Below, one piece after another: positions 8,970 through 17,985 of a stretch of DNA of 39,183 bases (position 1 is its first letter; each line of letters opens with the position of its first letter). The translations under genes were made by a program, and so were the position numbers. The stretch is from Chromatiales bacterium USCg_Taylor (lineage in GTDB: Bacteria; Pseudomonadota; Gammaproteobacteria; JACCXJ01), in contig MUGK01000091.1 of NCBI GenBank assembly GCA_002007425.1, positions 1 to 39,183 on the forward strand, read 5' to 3'. Under the pieces are notes generated by a model. The model saw nothing but the letters and a program-made list of their open reading frames with translations. It did no database searches and had not been told where the DNA came from.

Positions 8970-10296
8970 GCGCGCCGGCGAGCGAGGCAAAGAGGATACC
9001 GGTCTTCGCCAGCTCCAGATGGTTGGGATTGTCAAAGGCGAGCTGGCTGATGAACAGCGACATCGTGAAGCCGATGCCGCCCAGCCAAGCGGCACCGAGC
9101 AGATGGCGCCACTCGACCTCGGGCGGCAGTCGGCCTACTCCTAGCCGGATCGCAAGCCAACTAAATCTGCTGATGCCGGCGAACTTGCCGAGCAGGAGGC
9201 CGAGCGCAATGCCGAGGGTGATAGGATGACTCAGGTTGCTCACCAGATCGGCATTGCGAAAATCAATGCCCGCGTTCGCGAAAGCGAAGAGTGGCAGAAC
9301 GACGAAGGTCACCCAGGGGCTTAGCCCGTGCTCCGTGCGATGTAGCGGGCTTTGGACGGCTTTCGAGTCGCGCTCCAGGCTGGCCGCAATCGTCGCCATG
9401 TCATGACTGGTCAGCGGATCGCTCGGTGTGCTGGGGTCCTCGGCATGCGCACGGAATGCTGCCAGCAGCTGGGACACGCGCGCGTCGAACTGCTCGGGTG
9501 TGCGTGCCGGGCGCGCCGGGATCGTGAACGCCAATAGGATGCCGGCAATCGTCGCATGAATGCCCGAGCGCAGCATGAAATACCAAAGAATAACGCCAAG
9601 CACCCAATACGGCAGTTGCTGGCGTATACCTCCCTGATTGAGCAGCATCAGGACACCCAATGTGGCGGCCGCACTCACAAGGGCGCCGACGTCCAAGTGA
9701 CCCGTGTAAAAAATTGCGATCACAAGCACCGCGCCAAGATCGTCGGCGATTGCCAGCGCCATCAAAAAGATGACCAGGCCGCGCGGCACACGCCAGGCGA
9801 GCAAGACGAGTATGCCAATCGCAAATGCAATATCGGTCGCCATGGGGATGCCCCAGCCGTGAGCCGCCGGGGGCTCGGGATTCAACGCCAGATAGATCGC
9901 GGCGGGTAGAACCATTCCGCCGATGGCAGCGAAGATCGGCAGGGCCGCATCCCGGAGCGACGCCAGCTCGCCGACGAGCACCTCGCGCTTGAGCTCCAGC
10001 CCGACGACGAGGAAGAAAAGCGCCATGAGTCCGTCGTTTATCCAGTGATGGAGCGTTTGCTCGAGGGTCCATGCGCCCATGCCAATGCTCATCGGCTGCT
10101 CCCAGAACTGGGCGAGCGGCTCCCCGAGCGGGGAATTCGCGGCGATCAGTGTCAGGACCGTTGTTCCCATCAGCACAAGGCCGCCCGCCGTCGTGCGACC
10201 CAAGAAGTCTTCAAGCGGGCTTAGAATACGGCCGAATAGTCGCTCCAGCGGATACTCGCCAAACACCTTCGTTGCCTCGGGAGGACGGACGTTCAT
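8884..10296 (-). CDS. nhaA: Na+/H+ antiporter NhaA
   Basis: An inner-membrane electrogenic antiporter that exports Na+ or Li+ in exchange for protons and supports pH and salt homeostasis. The conserved PMATDIAFAIG segment (Asp155) and the paired aspartates of LAIADDLGAV (Asp185, Asp186), equivalent to the E. coli ion-binding pair, are present among about 12 hydrophobic helices. The loop at about 265-325 (HAEDPSTPSD and HRTEHGLSPW) is longer than in the shortest members, giving 470 residues. It converges on the upstream exonuclease gene and overlaps it by 86 bp with no terminator between. The antiporter at 11624 makes this an ion-homeostasis neighbourhood. Confidence 0.96.
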   Translation of the reverse strand: MNVRPPEATKVFGEYPLERLFGRILSPLEDFLGRTTAGGLVLMGTTVLTLIAANSPLGEPLAQFWEQPMSIGMGAWTLEQTLHHWINDGLMALFFLVVGLELKREVLVGELASLRDAALPIFAAIGGMVLPAAIYLALNPEPPAAHGWGIPMATDIAFAIGILVLLAWRVPRGLVIFLMALAIADDLGAVLVIAIFYTGHLDVGALVSAAATLGVLMLLNQGGIRQQLPYWVLGVILWYFMLRSGIHATIAGILLAFTIPARPARTPEQFDARVSQLLAAFRAHAEDPSTPSDPLTSHDMATIAASLERDSKAVQSPLHRTEHGLSPWVTFVVLPLFAFANAGIDFRNADLVSNLSHPITLGIALGLLLGKFAGISRFSWLAIRLGVGRLPPEVEWRHLLGAAWLGGIGFTMSLFISQLAFDNPNHLELAKTGILFASLAGALIGLAWLAFGASPRRSPLRNSKGGDDTI

Positions 10297-10565
10297 TATT
10301 CTCTTGGCTCGGTTGTGAAGGCGCCCCTAGCTAGGGCCGGATCATATGATAGATTCGCGGGGGAGCGGTTGCCACAGGGCAGGCCCCAAATACGAAGGTA
10401 AGGGCCGCATAGCAGTATCGTTAGCCTTGCTGGAGCAGGTTGGTGTCAAGTTTGAAACGCAACACTTGATAGGGTTAGTTGGCCAAGTGGTTTTTGGGTG
10501 GTTCCGGCCGTTCGCCATGGTAGAATCCGCGAAACACTCAAAGCCAACTCGCTTTTCAGCTCATC
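10297..10565. promoter_or_regulatory. Divergent nhaA/LysM intergenic region with two palindromes
   Basis: Just upstream of nhaA lie two adjacent perfect palindromes, CCCTAGCTAGGG (10325-10336) and ATCATATGAT (10341-10350), which could be operator sites for nhaA. A 17-mer TAGCCTTGCTGGAGCAG at 10422-10438 recurs exactly at 13221-13237, where it encodes the last codons of the DUF2333 gene. No gene is evident in the region. Confidence 0.4.
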
Positions 10566-11192
10566 ATGCCGACATCACCGAATAGGGGCGCTGGTGCTTA
10601 TGCCACCGGCGATCCAGCAGCTTACCCCTGGGGATGGCTCGCGGTGCTCGGAGTCGTCATTGTGATGATGATTGCGGGTGCCGGTTGGCTTTACCAAAAG
10701 CGCGGTGAATGGCGGATAGGCGCGGCGGATAACGCGAGGAGTGTGGCACCTAAGCACGTGCCTCAGCCAGCGATCGCCGCAGCTCCCCGGTCCACCTCAA
10801 CATCCGCAGTGGATGGGGTAAGCAGCCCTAGCGGCATATCCTCCGCATCGACACCCACTAGGCAACCGGACCCCGCGATAGCCGAGTCCAGCGCGGGGCC
10901 GGAGCCACCAACCCCTGTGCCCCCGATAACGCTGGACACTGGGGCTGAGAGAAGCGCGCAGCATGTTGGCTCAGCTTCGCCGGCGTATGCTGCACCCTTG
11001 GCAACGGCGCCGATCCCTTCGAGCACTTACACGATCCGGCGTGGCGATACGTTAATGGCGATCGCCGCACAGTGCTACGGGGATGCCTCCCAGTGGTCGC
11101 TTATTGCTCAGGCCAATCCTGAAGCGGACCCGAGACGATTGCGGGTCGGCCACGTGATTAAGCTACCTGCTCGTCCCAGCCAATTGTGGTAG
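10566..11192 (+). CDS. Membrane-anchored LysM-domain protein
   Basis: A 208-residue protein with a short cytoplasmic N-terminus, one membrane helix (about 24-43, WLAVLGVVIVMMIAGAGWLY), a long Ser/Pro/Ala-rich periplasmic linker (about 60-150) and a C-terminal LysM domain (about 155-201; YTIRRGDTLMAIAAQCYGD, VGHVIKLP). LysM binds peptidoglycan, so the protein probably tethers the inner membrane to the wall. No catalytic domain is present. It is transcribed alone, convergent with the broken usp gene. The specific role is unknown. Confidence 0.8.
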   Translation: MPTSPNRGAGAYATGDPAAYPWGWLAVLGVVIVMMIAGAGWLYQKRGEWRIGAADNARSVAPKHVPQPAIAAAPRSTSTSAVDGVSSPSGISSASTPTRQPDPAIAESSAGPEPPTPVPPITLDTGAERSAQHVGSASPAYAAPLATAPIPSSTYTIRRGDTLMAIAAQCYGDASQWSLIAQANPEADPRRLRVGHVIKLPARPSQLW

Positions 11193-11239
11193 GCGCCTCA
11201 CGCGCGTTAGCTATCCCCTAAGGGCGCTTGGCGTGTGTG

Positions 11240-11610
11240 TCAGCGGACAACAAGCACCGGGCAGTGCGCATGGGTCACGACCTGTTTAGATACCGAGCCC
11301 ACCAAGAGCCGTTCGAAGAAGCCCTTACCGCGGTGACCCACCACGATGAGATCGACCCGATCTCCTCAAACCGCGGCTTAAGTCCCTGGTTGGCCGCTTC
11401 CCCCTTCAGGGTATCAAACAGCTCCTTGTAGTGGGCCTCGGCGTTCTCAAGGATGGCCTCGGTCTCGACATCCTCGGGGGGTTCAGGAGGGCGCGCGACG
11501 GCGAGCACTAAGAGCTCGGCACCATAGTGTTTGGCCAGATCTAACGCAAACCGATAGGCGTGGCCTGCTGGCTCCGAGCCGTCGTAGGCAGCAAGGATCT
11601 TGGTAATCAT
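11240..11610 (-). pseudogene. Universal stress protein (UspA family), broken by internal deletion/frameshift
   Basis: The 5' part from the ATG at 11610 encodes a normal UspA start (MITKILAAYDGSEPAGHAY) through GLKPRFEE. The reading frame then shifts at about 11358-11366. The missing end is found in another frame: [20 protein letters not shown] followed by [18 protein letters not shown] and a TGA at 11240-11242, containing the ATP-binding pattern G-2X-G-9X-G-S. The total is about 122 codons against about 145 in the family, so roughly 20 residues between the two parts are also gone. The gene lies 13 nt after the antiporter start and on the same strand, a common USP/transporter pairing. Confidence 0.88.
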
Positions 11611-11623
11611 GGGAATACTCCTC

Positions 11624-12853
11624 TCAGTTCGATTCTGAAGAAGAATAGACCTTGGCGCCTGTTATCGTGGGCCGCTCTGGGGGCAGCATCGGCACTGGCT
11701 CTGGCTTCCCCAGCAGGTGACGCGGCAAGAAAAAGGCGTTGGCGATGAGCGTGGGGATCACCGCGCTGCCGATGACCGCCGCAACGAGAAACGAATACTG
11801 CGCCTGGTCGATGACCTGGTGGCTCAGCCCGTAGAGGGCGGAGATGGTCCCGAAGGTGAGTCCTGTGGACATCAAGAGCGTGGTATACATGGCCTCTTGC
11901 GTGGGGGCACGGTAGAGCTTGGTTACGGGGTAGACCCCCACCATCTTGGTTATCTGTTTGGTAGCAAGCAGGAGGAAGAACGCGGCCGGCGCGGCGATCA
12001 AGGTGGGTATCGACACCAGCGAGCCCGCGCGGATGAAATAGAAGGGGGTGAGCAACCCCAAGGTCAGGGTCCGCAAGCGCCGAATCAATACGTGGTCTTT
12101 GCCCACCGAGCCCGCGAGCACCATGCCCAGGAGGTAGGCCGGCAGCACCGCCTCGCTGTCGGCCCACACGGCAAGGGCTCCCAGCGCAAAGAGGCCGACC
12201 AGCAGGAACTTCGCCTCGATCTCCGAGGGACGACCGCCGTAGCGGCGGAAGAAGCGCGGGGTCAACCAGGTCAGAACAACGAGTGCAGTGAGCGTGACCC
12301 CAAAAAAGATCAGGGTTTTGAGCGTAAACGGCGAGAAGATGAATCCGAGTGCGAGGACCGTCCCCAGATCAGTGATGAAGCAGGCGGCGAGCACGGTCTT
12401 GCCGTAGTCGGTCGCGTTGAGCCCAAACTCCAGCATCACCGCGTAGACCACGGCCACCGAGGTGGTAGAGAGGGCCACACCGGCGAGCCAGCTCGCGGCG
12501 ATGTTCCAATCCAGCACCGCGTAGGCGACGACGGCGCAGCCGATGAAGGGCACGAAAAAGCTCATGAGCCCAACTGCGGTGGCCTCCTTCCATTTCACCC
12601 GCACCACCGCCGGGTCGAGCTCGGCTCCGGCGAGAAAGGTGAGGAGGATCGCCCCGCTTCCAGCCAAGAATTTGATCCAGGGCAAATCGGCCTGGAGCAC
12701 GGACGCCCCGAAGGCGATTCCAAGGACAAACTGGGCGAGGGTGCCGACCACGATCTCGGAGAGCGCGGTGGCGGTACGCAGCCACACCGAAAACAGTGCG
12801 GCGATCAGCGCCAAGCCTAACCACAAGGCGGCGAGCGTCCAAGTTTCTGTCAC
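11624..12853 (-). CDS. Cation:proton antiporter (CPA2/Kef-type)
   Basis: A 409-residue, almost entirely hydrophobic protein with the Na_H_exchanger fold. Features include LTFLAGAELDP in an early helix, the unwound-helix segment ALSTTSVAVVYAVM and the acidic ACFITDLGTVLALGF, where the Asp is the expected ion-binding residue. There is no C-terminal TrkA-N domain, so it is shorter than KefB/KefC and closer to simple Na+/H+ or K+/H+ exchangers. The start is a GTG at 12853. The downstream usp remnant probably once formed an operon with it. The transported ion cannot be assigned from sequence alone. Confidence 0.88.
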   Translation of the reverse strand: MTETWTLAALWLGLALIAALFSVWLRTATALSEIVVGTLAQFVLGIAFGASVLQADLPWIKFLAGSGAILLTFLAGAELDPAVVRVKWKEATAVGLMSFFVPFIGCAVVAYAVLDWNIAASWLAGVALSTTSVAVVYAVMLEFGLNATDYGKTVLAACFITDLGTVLALGFIFSPFTLKTLIFFGVTLTALVVLTWLTPRFFRRYGGRPSEIEAKFLLVGLFALGALAVWADSEAVLPAYLLGMVLAGSVGKDHVLIRRLRTLTLGLLTPFYFIRAGSLVSIPTLIAAPAAFFLLLATKQITKMVGVYPVTKLYRAPTQEAMYTTLLMSTGLTFGTISALYGLSHQVIDQAQYSFLVAAVIGSAVIPTLIANAFFLPRHLLGKPEPVPMLPPERPTITGAKVYSSSESN

Positions 12854-13219
12854 AGTTGGCTCCTGAGAACGCGGAAAACCCCATGCCGCTCTCTGTCAAG
12901 GGTAAACCCAACGGGTGGGAAGCAAGGAAGGGTGAGCTAGTCAGGGCCCAAGTCGCGTGAGGAGGCTTGTCGTCTGCCCACGCCTTCCCTGCTTCCCGGA
13001 ACACGTAGGCATCATCAGCCGAAACGGCGGTTGTTGGTCAGGAGGCATGCCATCTCCTGTAGCGTTAGAGTATAGAAGGATGCACGAACGTGCGCAATCG
13101 GTCGAATCGTAGGTCGATGCGCGTGGCGCATACGGGTCGCTCGCGGCGGTGGCAGCCGTCGTCCTGGTCCTGCTCCTCCATTCCCGCGACCGCTACCTGG
13201 CGAGTGACTTTTATACACC
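12854..13219. other. Gene-poor spacer upstream of the antiporter
   Basis: This 366-bp stretch between the antiporter start and the DUF2333 stop (both minus strand) should hold the antiporter promoter, but no convincing hexamers stand out. Its right half contains a short plus-strand membrane-like reading frame described separately. No RNA gene was seen. Confidence 0.4.
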
Positions 13220-13223
13220 CTAG
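13128..13223 (+). pseudogene. Possible remnant of a membrane protein C-terminus
   Basis: A 31-codon open frame without a start codon reads AYGSLAAVAAVVLVLLL, then a polar tail and a TAG at 13221-13223. The Gly-Ser-Leu-Ala-Ala hydrophobic pattern resembles a terminal helix of YihY/BrkB-type membrane proteins. It is on the opposite strand to its neighbours and only a fragment. The family match is a guess from pattern. Confidence 0.22.
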
Positions 13224-14278
13224 CCTTGCTGGAGCAGTTTTATGAGCTCGATCGTGGCGGCATTGGCGCGCGCGATATAAGAGGCAATGACCAAGGAGTG
13301 ATTGGCGAAGATCGCCAAGCCATCCCCGGTGAGAACCATCGGGCTCATCAGCGCGTCCTGGGTGCGTTCCAATTCGCGTATGATCTGGCCCAGGCTGACG
13401 AGTGCGTTCTTTTTGTTGAGCACCGATTCAAAGTCGATCTCGATGGCGCGCAGGAAATGCACAAGAGCCCAAGCCGCGCCGCGGGCTTCATAGAAGACGT
13501 CGTCGAGCTCCATCCAAGGGGTTTTTACCATGGGGGCCGCGGAGAGGTCCTCCGCAGCGGCCGGGTTGGCGCTGGTAATAGGCACAATAAGCACGGGCGC
13601 CTTCCCGACGCTGGCGCTCAAGCGCTGAGACTGGTCCCCTAAGCGCTGCGCAACGAGCGAAAAATACGCGACCAGGTTATCGGCGCGCGTGTAAAACCGG
13701 GCCGCGGACGGTTTCGCGTTCGTTAGCCTCGAAAAATAGCGTGCCAGTGCTACGACACCCGCTTTTGCTTGACCCTCGAAGGACGGGAACACCCACGCAT
13801 CGTGGTCATTGTGAAAATCGGGATCGGCGCGGGATAGGTCAGCGTCTTCGGTCGATTGGGTCTGCGAGCGGCTAAAGTCGTTGCGCAACACACGGGTCAA
13901 ATCCCGCAATTGCACCACCACGCCAAACTCCCAACTCGGCGTGTTGTCCATGAGCAAACCCGGCGGGGTAATATCATTGGCTAAATATCCGCCGGGTTTA
14001 TCGATCAAAAACGACGCGACCTCGATGAGCGTCGCGCTCGTGACCGCGCCAGACACGAGCTTCTTCGGATCTTCAGCCACGCGCTTCAAGGCCGCCTCGC
14101 GCACGTCAAAGCGCGGCGGATCGAAAAACGCCGTATCGACGTCCCAATAATAGCTCAATCCCAGCAAAACGATTGCGGTGACGGACCCGAGGGCCACCGT
14201 TAGTCGCGCGGCGAGCGAGAGACGGTCCTCGTGCGGATCGCCATCCATCGTATTTCTGCCGAAGAGTCGCGCGAGCAT
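13220..14278 (-). CDS. DUF2333 family membrane protein
   Basis: A 352-residue protein of unknown function. A polar N-terminus precedes one membrane helix (about 25-45, TVALGSVTAIVLLGLSYYW). The rest is a predicted extracytoplasmic domain with the family hallmarks GGYLANDITPPG, DNTPSWEFGVVVQLRDL, LRNDFSRSQTQSTEDADL and a conserved C-terminal helix. DUF2333 proteins are found in many Gammaproteobacteria, without a known activity. It lies downstream of glnD on the same strand with a 111-bp gap and could be cotranscribed. The gene looks intact. Confidence 0.85.
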   Translation of the reverse strand: MLARLFGRNTMDGDPHEDRLSLAARLTVALGSVTAIVLLGLSYYWDVDTAFFDPPRFDVREAALKRVAEDPKKLVSGAVTSATLIEVASFLIDKPGGYLANDITPPGLLMDNTPSWEFGVVVQLRDLTRVLRNDFSRSQTQSTEDADLSRADPDFHNDHDAWVFPSFEGQAKAGVVALARYFSRLTNAKPSAARFYTRADNLVAYFSLVAQRLGDQSQRLSASVGKAPVLIVPITSANPAAAEDLSAAPMVKTPWMELDDVFYEARGAAWALVHFLRAIEIDFESVLNKKNALVSLGQIIRELERTQDALMSPMVLTGDGLAIFANHSLVIASYIARANAATIELIKLLQQG

Positions 14279-14389
14279 GGAACTAGGCTAAGGATCTTGC
14301 GTGGCTATGGAGCAAGGCGCCAGACTAAGAGATCTCATCCCGGCCCGCAAGCCCTATTGCCCCGCGGTGGTTGGCCACGAGGAGACGTC

Positions 14390-17041
14390 CTAGGGCTCGA
14401 GCGCCGCGGTGATCGAGTTTCTGAGACATTCGAATTTCAGGGGGTCTTGGATCGGGCGGTTCTCGGTGTCGGTAATGTAAAAAATGTCTTCGACGCGCGC
14501 ACCAAAGGTCGCGATTTTCGCATTCTGCAGACGCACGCCGCAATGGCGCATGGCCATTGCGATCTGCGACAGCACTCCCGGGCGATCCGTGGCAACGACC
14601 TCCATGAGCGTGCGCGCGTTGGCGTTATCGGCGCTAAAGGACACCTCCGTGGGGAGTTTAAAATGTTTGAGCTCGGGCGCCGGCCGCCGATTCGTTTTAA
14701 CGGATAGGGGTTCCGCCGAAACGAGCTTTGCCTCTAAGGCGGCGGCGATCTCCTGGGCGCGGGCGTCGCTTTGAATCATCTCATGGGTTGCGGCTTCGAG
14801 CACGATGTAGGTGTCCAGGGTAAAACCCTTGGGGGACGAGATGATGCGGGCATCCATGATGGTAAGCCCTAGCCGATCGAGCGCATGGGTCGCGGCCGTG
14901 AACAAATGGTCTTGGTCGTGCCCGTAGATGAAGATTTCCGTACCACCGCGGCCCGTTTTGGGGCGGATGAGCACCAGCGGCAGTTCTCCCGCCCGGCCGC
15001 CGGCGATGGCCTGGGTGTGCCAGGCGATTTCCTCCGGCCCGTGGCGTAAAAAATACTCTTCCCCCAGATCCTGCCATACCGAAAGGATGGCCTCCTTGCT
15101 GAGGCTCGACGGCAGCAAGATCGCCAAGGCCTCGCCTTTGATCTCGGCGATCCATTCTTCTTTTTCGATGGGGTTTCGTACCCCTCGGCGGAGCGCCCGC
15201 AGCGTGTTCTCATAGAGCTCGGTCAACAAAGCATCCTTCCAACTGTTCCAGAGCGCGGGGTTGGTGCCGCGGATATCGGCCACCGTGAGCAGGTATAAAT
15301 AATCGAGACGCACCCGATTGCCGACCAGCCGGGCGAATTCATTGACCACCTCCGGATCGGAGACGTCGCGCCGCTGCGCCGTCGTCGACATGCGCAGATG
15401 ATGTTCTACCAGCCAGGCCACGAGCCTGGTGTCGTAACGCCCAAGCCCGTGGTGCTGGCAGAACTCGGCGGCGATCGTCGCGCCCACTTGCGAGTGGTCC
15501 ACGCCGCGGCCCTTGGCAAGGTCGTGAAATAAGCCCGCGATGTAGAGGATTTCCGGCTTCGGGATCTGCGCCATGAGGCGAGCGCACATGGGCAGCGCGT
15601 CCTTATTCTCGGGATTGGTGTAGCGGCGCATGTTCTGTACGACGAACAGGGTGTGCACATCGACGGTATAGACGTGGAAGAGATCGAACTGCATGAGCCC
15701 GGCGACCGCGCCGAAGTCCGGAAGGTAAGCCTCGAGGACGCCATAGCGGTGCATGCGCTGGAGCTCGTGGCCCAGGCGCCGTGGCTGGCGGAGGATCTCG
15801 ATAAAAAGGCTGCGCGCCTTGAGATCGTTGCGGAACTTATCGTCGATAAGATGGCGGTGGTCGCGGATTAAACGGATGGTGCTCGCGCGCACACCCTCGA
15901 TATGCGGGTTTTGCTGTAACAGTAGAAAGATCTCCAAGAGGGCGAACGGGTAGCGTTTGAACACCTGCTCGTCGCAGGCTTCGATGTAAGCGTTCCGGAT
16001 CCGGAAGCGCTTATTCAAGGGCTGGATCTCGACGGCATGATCGCGCTCGAGGATCGCTTCTTGAAAAAGTTGCAGCAGCATCTCGTTGAGCCGGCTAAGC
16101 TCCATCACGATGCGATAATAGTGCTTCATGAAGCGTTCGACGGCGAGTTGATCCTGATCGTCGCTCAGATATCCGAACTGGGCCGCCACGAGCCGCTGAT
16201 AGTCGAAGAACAAACGATCCTCGCGCCGCCCGGCGAGGGTGTGGAGGGCGAAGCGAATGCGCCATAAAAACGACTGACCGCTGTCCAAGGTCCGGTGTTC
16301 GTCTGACGTTAGAAAACCGTGATCGAGCAAACCCGCTAAGGAGTCGGCGCCGAAATGACGTTTAGTGACCCAGGCGATCGTGTGGATGTCGCGCAGCCCC
16401 CCCGGGCCTTCCTTGATGTTGGGTTCGAGATTGTGGGCCGTATCGTGGAACTTACGATGGCGCACGGCCTGCTCGCCGAGCTTGGCCTCGAAAAAGGCCG
16501 CTGGGGGCCAGAGTGTCGCCGCTCCGGTCGTGGTGCGCATGGCCTCATAAAGGGCGATGTCACCGGCAAGCAAGCGTGCTTCCATGAGATTCGTCGCGAT
16601 GGTGATATCGTCGGCCGCCATGTCCCGGCATTGCGCTACCGTACGGACGCTGTGCCCGACCTCGAGTCCGATATCCCAGAGGAAGCGCACAAAAGATTCC
16701 ATGCGTTCATGGTCCTTGCTGGCCACCCGGGTCCCCGTCAGCACCAAGATATCGACGTCTGAACCCGGATGCAGCTCGCGGCGTCCGTAACCTCCTGCGG
16801 CGATTAGGGCAAACGGTTTTCCCGCGAGCTCCCATTTCCGCCAGGCGCGCGTCACCAGCTCGTCCACGAGCCCGGTGCGCTGGGCGACCAGCTCGGTAAT
16901 GGGCGCGCCCATCGCGAAACGCTGCCCTATGGAGGCCGCTCCGGCCGCAAGCGCGGCTTTATAGACCGCGAGCGGGGTGGGCGCGCGTTTTAAGTCGTGC
17001 TCGAAGCTTTCCGGATCGAATAACTCCCGCGGGTAGCTCAT
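14390..17041 (-). CDS. glnD: Bifunctional uridylyltransferase/uridylyl-removing enzyme GlnD
   Basis: GlnD senses glutamine and adds or removes UMP on PII proteins, controlling nitrogen assimilation. The 883-residue protein starts at the ATG at 17041, whose ATGA overlaps the map stop; a longer upstream frame to 17158 lies inside map and is rejected. The nucleotidyltransferase motif GGYGRRELHPGSDVD is at 83-97, the HD uridylyl-removing domain shows LFHDLAKGRGVDHS, and two C-terminal ACT domains follow (IFIYGHDQDHLFTAATHALD and VVATDRPGVLSQIAMAMRH). Length is close to the 890 residues of E. coli. Map-glnD translational coupling is usual in Gammaproteobacteria. Confidence 0.97.
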   Translation of the reverse strand: MSYPRELFDPESFEHDLKRAPTPLAVYKAALAAGAASIGQRFAMGAPITELVAQRTGLVDELVTRAWRKWELAGKPFALIAAGGYGRRELHPGSDVDILVLTGTRVASKDHERMESFVRFLWDIGLEVGHSVRTVAQCRDMAADDITIATNLMEARLLAGDIALYEAMRTTTGAATLWPPAAFFEAKLGEQAVRHRKFHDTAHNLEPNIKEGPGGLRDIHTIAWVTKRHFGADSLAGLLDHGFLTSDEHRTLDSGQSFLWRIRFALHTLAGRREDRLFFDYQRLVAAQFGYLSDDQDQLAVERFMKHYYRIVMELSRLNEMLLQLFQEAILERDHAVEIQPLNKRFRIRNAYIEACDEQVFKRYPFALLEIFLLLQQNPHIEGVRASTIRLIRDHRHLIDDKFRNDLKARSLFIEILRQPRRLGHELQRMHRYGVLEAYLPDFGAVAGLMQFDLFHVYTVDVHTLFVVQNMRRYTNPENKDALPMCARLMAQIPKPEILYIAGLFHDLAKGRGVDHSQVGATIAAEFCQHHGLGRYDTRLVAWLVEHHLRMSTTAQRRDVSDPEVVNEFARLVGNRVRLDYLYLLTVADIRGTNPALWNSWKDALLTELYENTLRALRRGVRNPIEKEEWIAEIKGEALAILLPSSLSKEAILSVWQDLGEEYFLRHGPEEIAWHTQAIAGGRAGELPLVLIRPKTGRGGTEIFIYGHDQDHLFTAATHALDRLGLTIMDARIISSPKGFTLDTYIVLEAATHEMIQSDARAQEIAAALEAKLVSAEPLSVKTNRRPAPELKHFKLPTEVSFSADNANARTLMEVVATDRPGVLSQIAMAMRHCGVRLQNAKIATFGARVEDIFYITDTENRPIQDPLKFECLRNSITAALEP

Positions 17042-17814
17042 CGAGGCTCTAGCGGATCGCCGGGCAGCAAGGTCAAGATTTCGCAGCCGCCGCCCGTCAC
17101 GAGCACCGTATGCTCCCATTGCGCGGACAGAGCGCGATCCTTGGTGACGACGGTCCACTCATCGGGTAACAGTTTAACGTGGCGTTTCCCGGCATTAATC
17201 ATCGGTTCGATGGTAAAAGTCATACCCGGCTCCAACCGCAACCCAGTGTTCCGGCTCCCGTAGTGCAGTACCTGGGGCTCCTCGTGAAACTCCCGGCCGA
17301 TCCCATGCCCACAGTATTCGCGCACGACGGAAAAACCATGCGTTTCCGCGTGCCGCTGAATCGCGGACCCCAAGTCCCCGAGCCGAGCACCCGGCCGGAC
17401 GGCCCGGATGCCTATATGCATGCATTCGTGACACACCTCGACCAGCCGTTTGGCGCGCCAGGCGGGCGTGCCGACAAAAAACATTCTGCTGGTATCGCCG
17501 TGGTAACCCTCTTTGATGACGGTGACATCAATATTGATTATGTCACCGTATTTAAGCCGCTTTTCGCCGGGGATACCGTGACAGACGACATGGTTGACCG
17601 AGGTGCAAATGGATTTCGGGAATCCGCGGTAATTGAGCGGCGCCGGGATCGCATCCAGCGTATTGACGATATAATCGTGGCAGAGCCGATCCAGTTCGCC
17701 GGTGGTGACGCCGTCGGCAACGTGGGGGCGAATCATCGCCAACACTTGCGCCGCGAGCCGGCCCGCGACCCGCATCTTTTCGATCTCCTGAGGTGTCTTA
17801 ACCGTGACCGGCAT
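17038..17814 (-). CDS. map: Methionine aminopeptidase type I
   Basis: Removes the initiator methionine from nascent proteins in the cytoplasm. The 258-residue pita-bread fold has all metal-ligand regions: INIDVTVIKEGYHGDTSRMF (two Asp), CGHGIGREFHEEPQV (His), LEPGMTFTIEPMIN (Glu) and SAQWEHTVLVT (Glu). His and Cys residues lining the substrate pocket (NHVVCHGIP) are present. It is divergent from rpsB, the classical arrangement, and overlaps glnD by four bases at its stop. The ATG at 17814 is the natural start. Confidence 0.97.
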   Translation of the reverse strand: MPVTVKTPQEIEKMRVAGRLAAQVLAMIRPHVADGVTTGELDRLCHDYIVNTLDAIPAPLNYRGFPKSICTSVNHVVCHGIPGEKRLKYGDIINIDVTVIKEGYHGDTSRMFFVGTPAWRAKRLVEVCHECMHIGIRAVRPGARLGDLGSAIQRHAETHGFSVVREYCGHGIGREFHEEPQVLHYGSRNTGLRLEPGMTFTIEPMINAGKRHVKLLPDEWTVVTKDRALSAQWEHTVLVTGGGCEILTLLPGDPLEPR

Positions 17815-17846
17815 GGGATAGAGGGATTGCGCGCGCTGGCGTCCGA

Positions 17847-17875
17847 TTGTTGCCCTACATCAACTATGGTATAAA
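17847..17875 (+). promoter_or_regulatory. Sigma-70 promoter for the rpsB operon
   Basis: TTGTTG (17847-17852) and TATAAA (17870-17875) are separated by 17 bp, with a TG one base before the -10 (extended -10). Transcription would begin near 17882 and give a leader of about 100 nt before rpsB. In E. coli S2 represses its own leader; this leader may do the same, but I did not identify the structure. Confidence 0.65.
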
Positions 17876-17985
17876 GCGCGGGCTTTCATAGCAAACTACT
17901 CACACACGGTAAGCTGCGTCAGGGTGCCCGGTGACAGGGTCAATGCATGGAGTGTGGAGGTCTAACCCGATTTAGGAGTGATTCC

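Noticed and set aside
11717-12820. Long plus-strand frame (367 codons) opposite the antiporter
   Set aside because: Its composition (Gly, Glu, Arg and His rich, no domain) is the mirror of a hydrophobic membrane protein gene; the minus-strand antiporter is clearly real.
17042-17158. Upstream extension of glnD to an ATG at 17158
   Set aside because: The added 39 residues lie in the map coding sequence and lack GlnD similarity; the ATGA overlap at 17038-17041 explains the start.
17947-17985. Earlier in-frame ATG for rpsB
   Set aside because: No ribosome site at the right distance and the added residues are absent from S2; AGGAG at 17974 serves the ATG at 17986.
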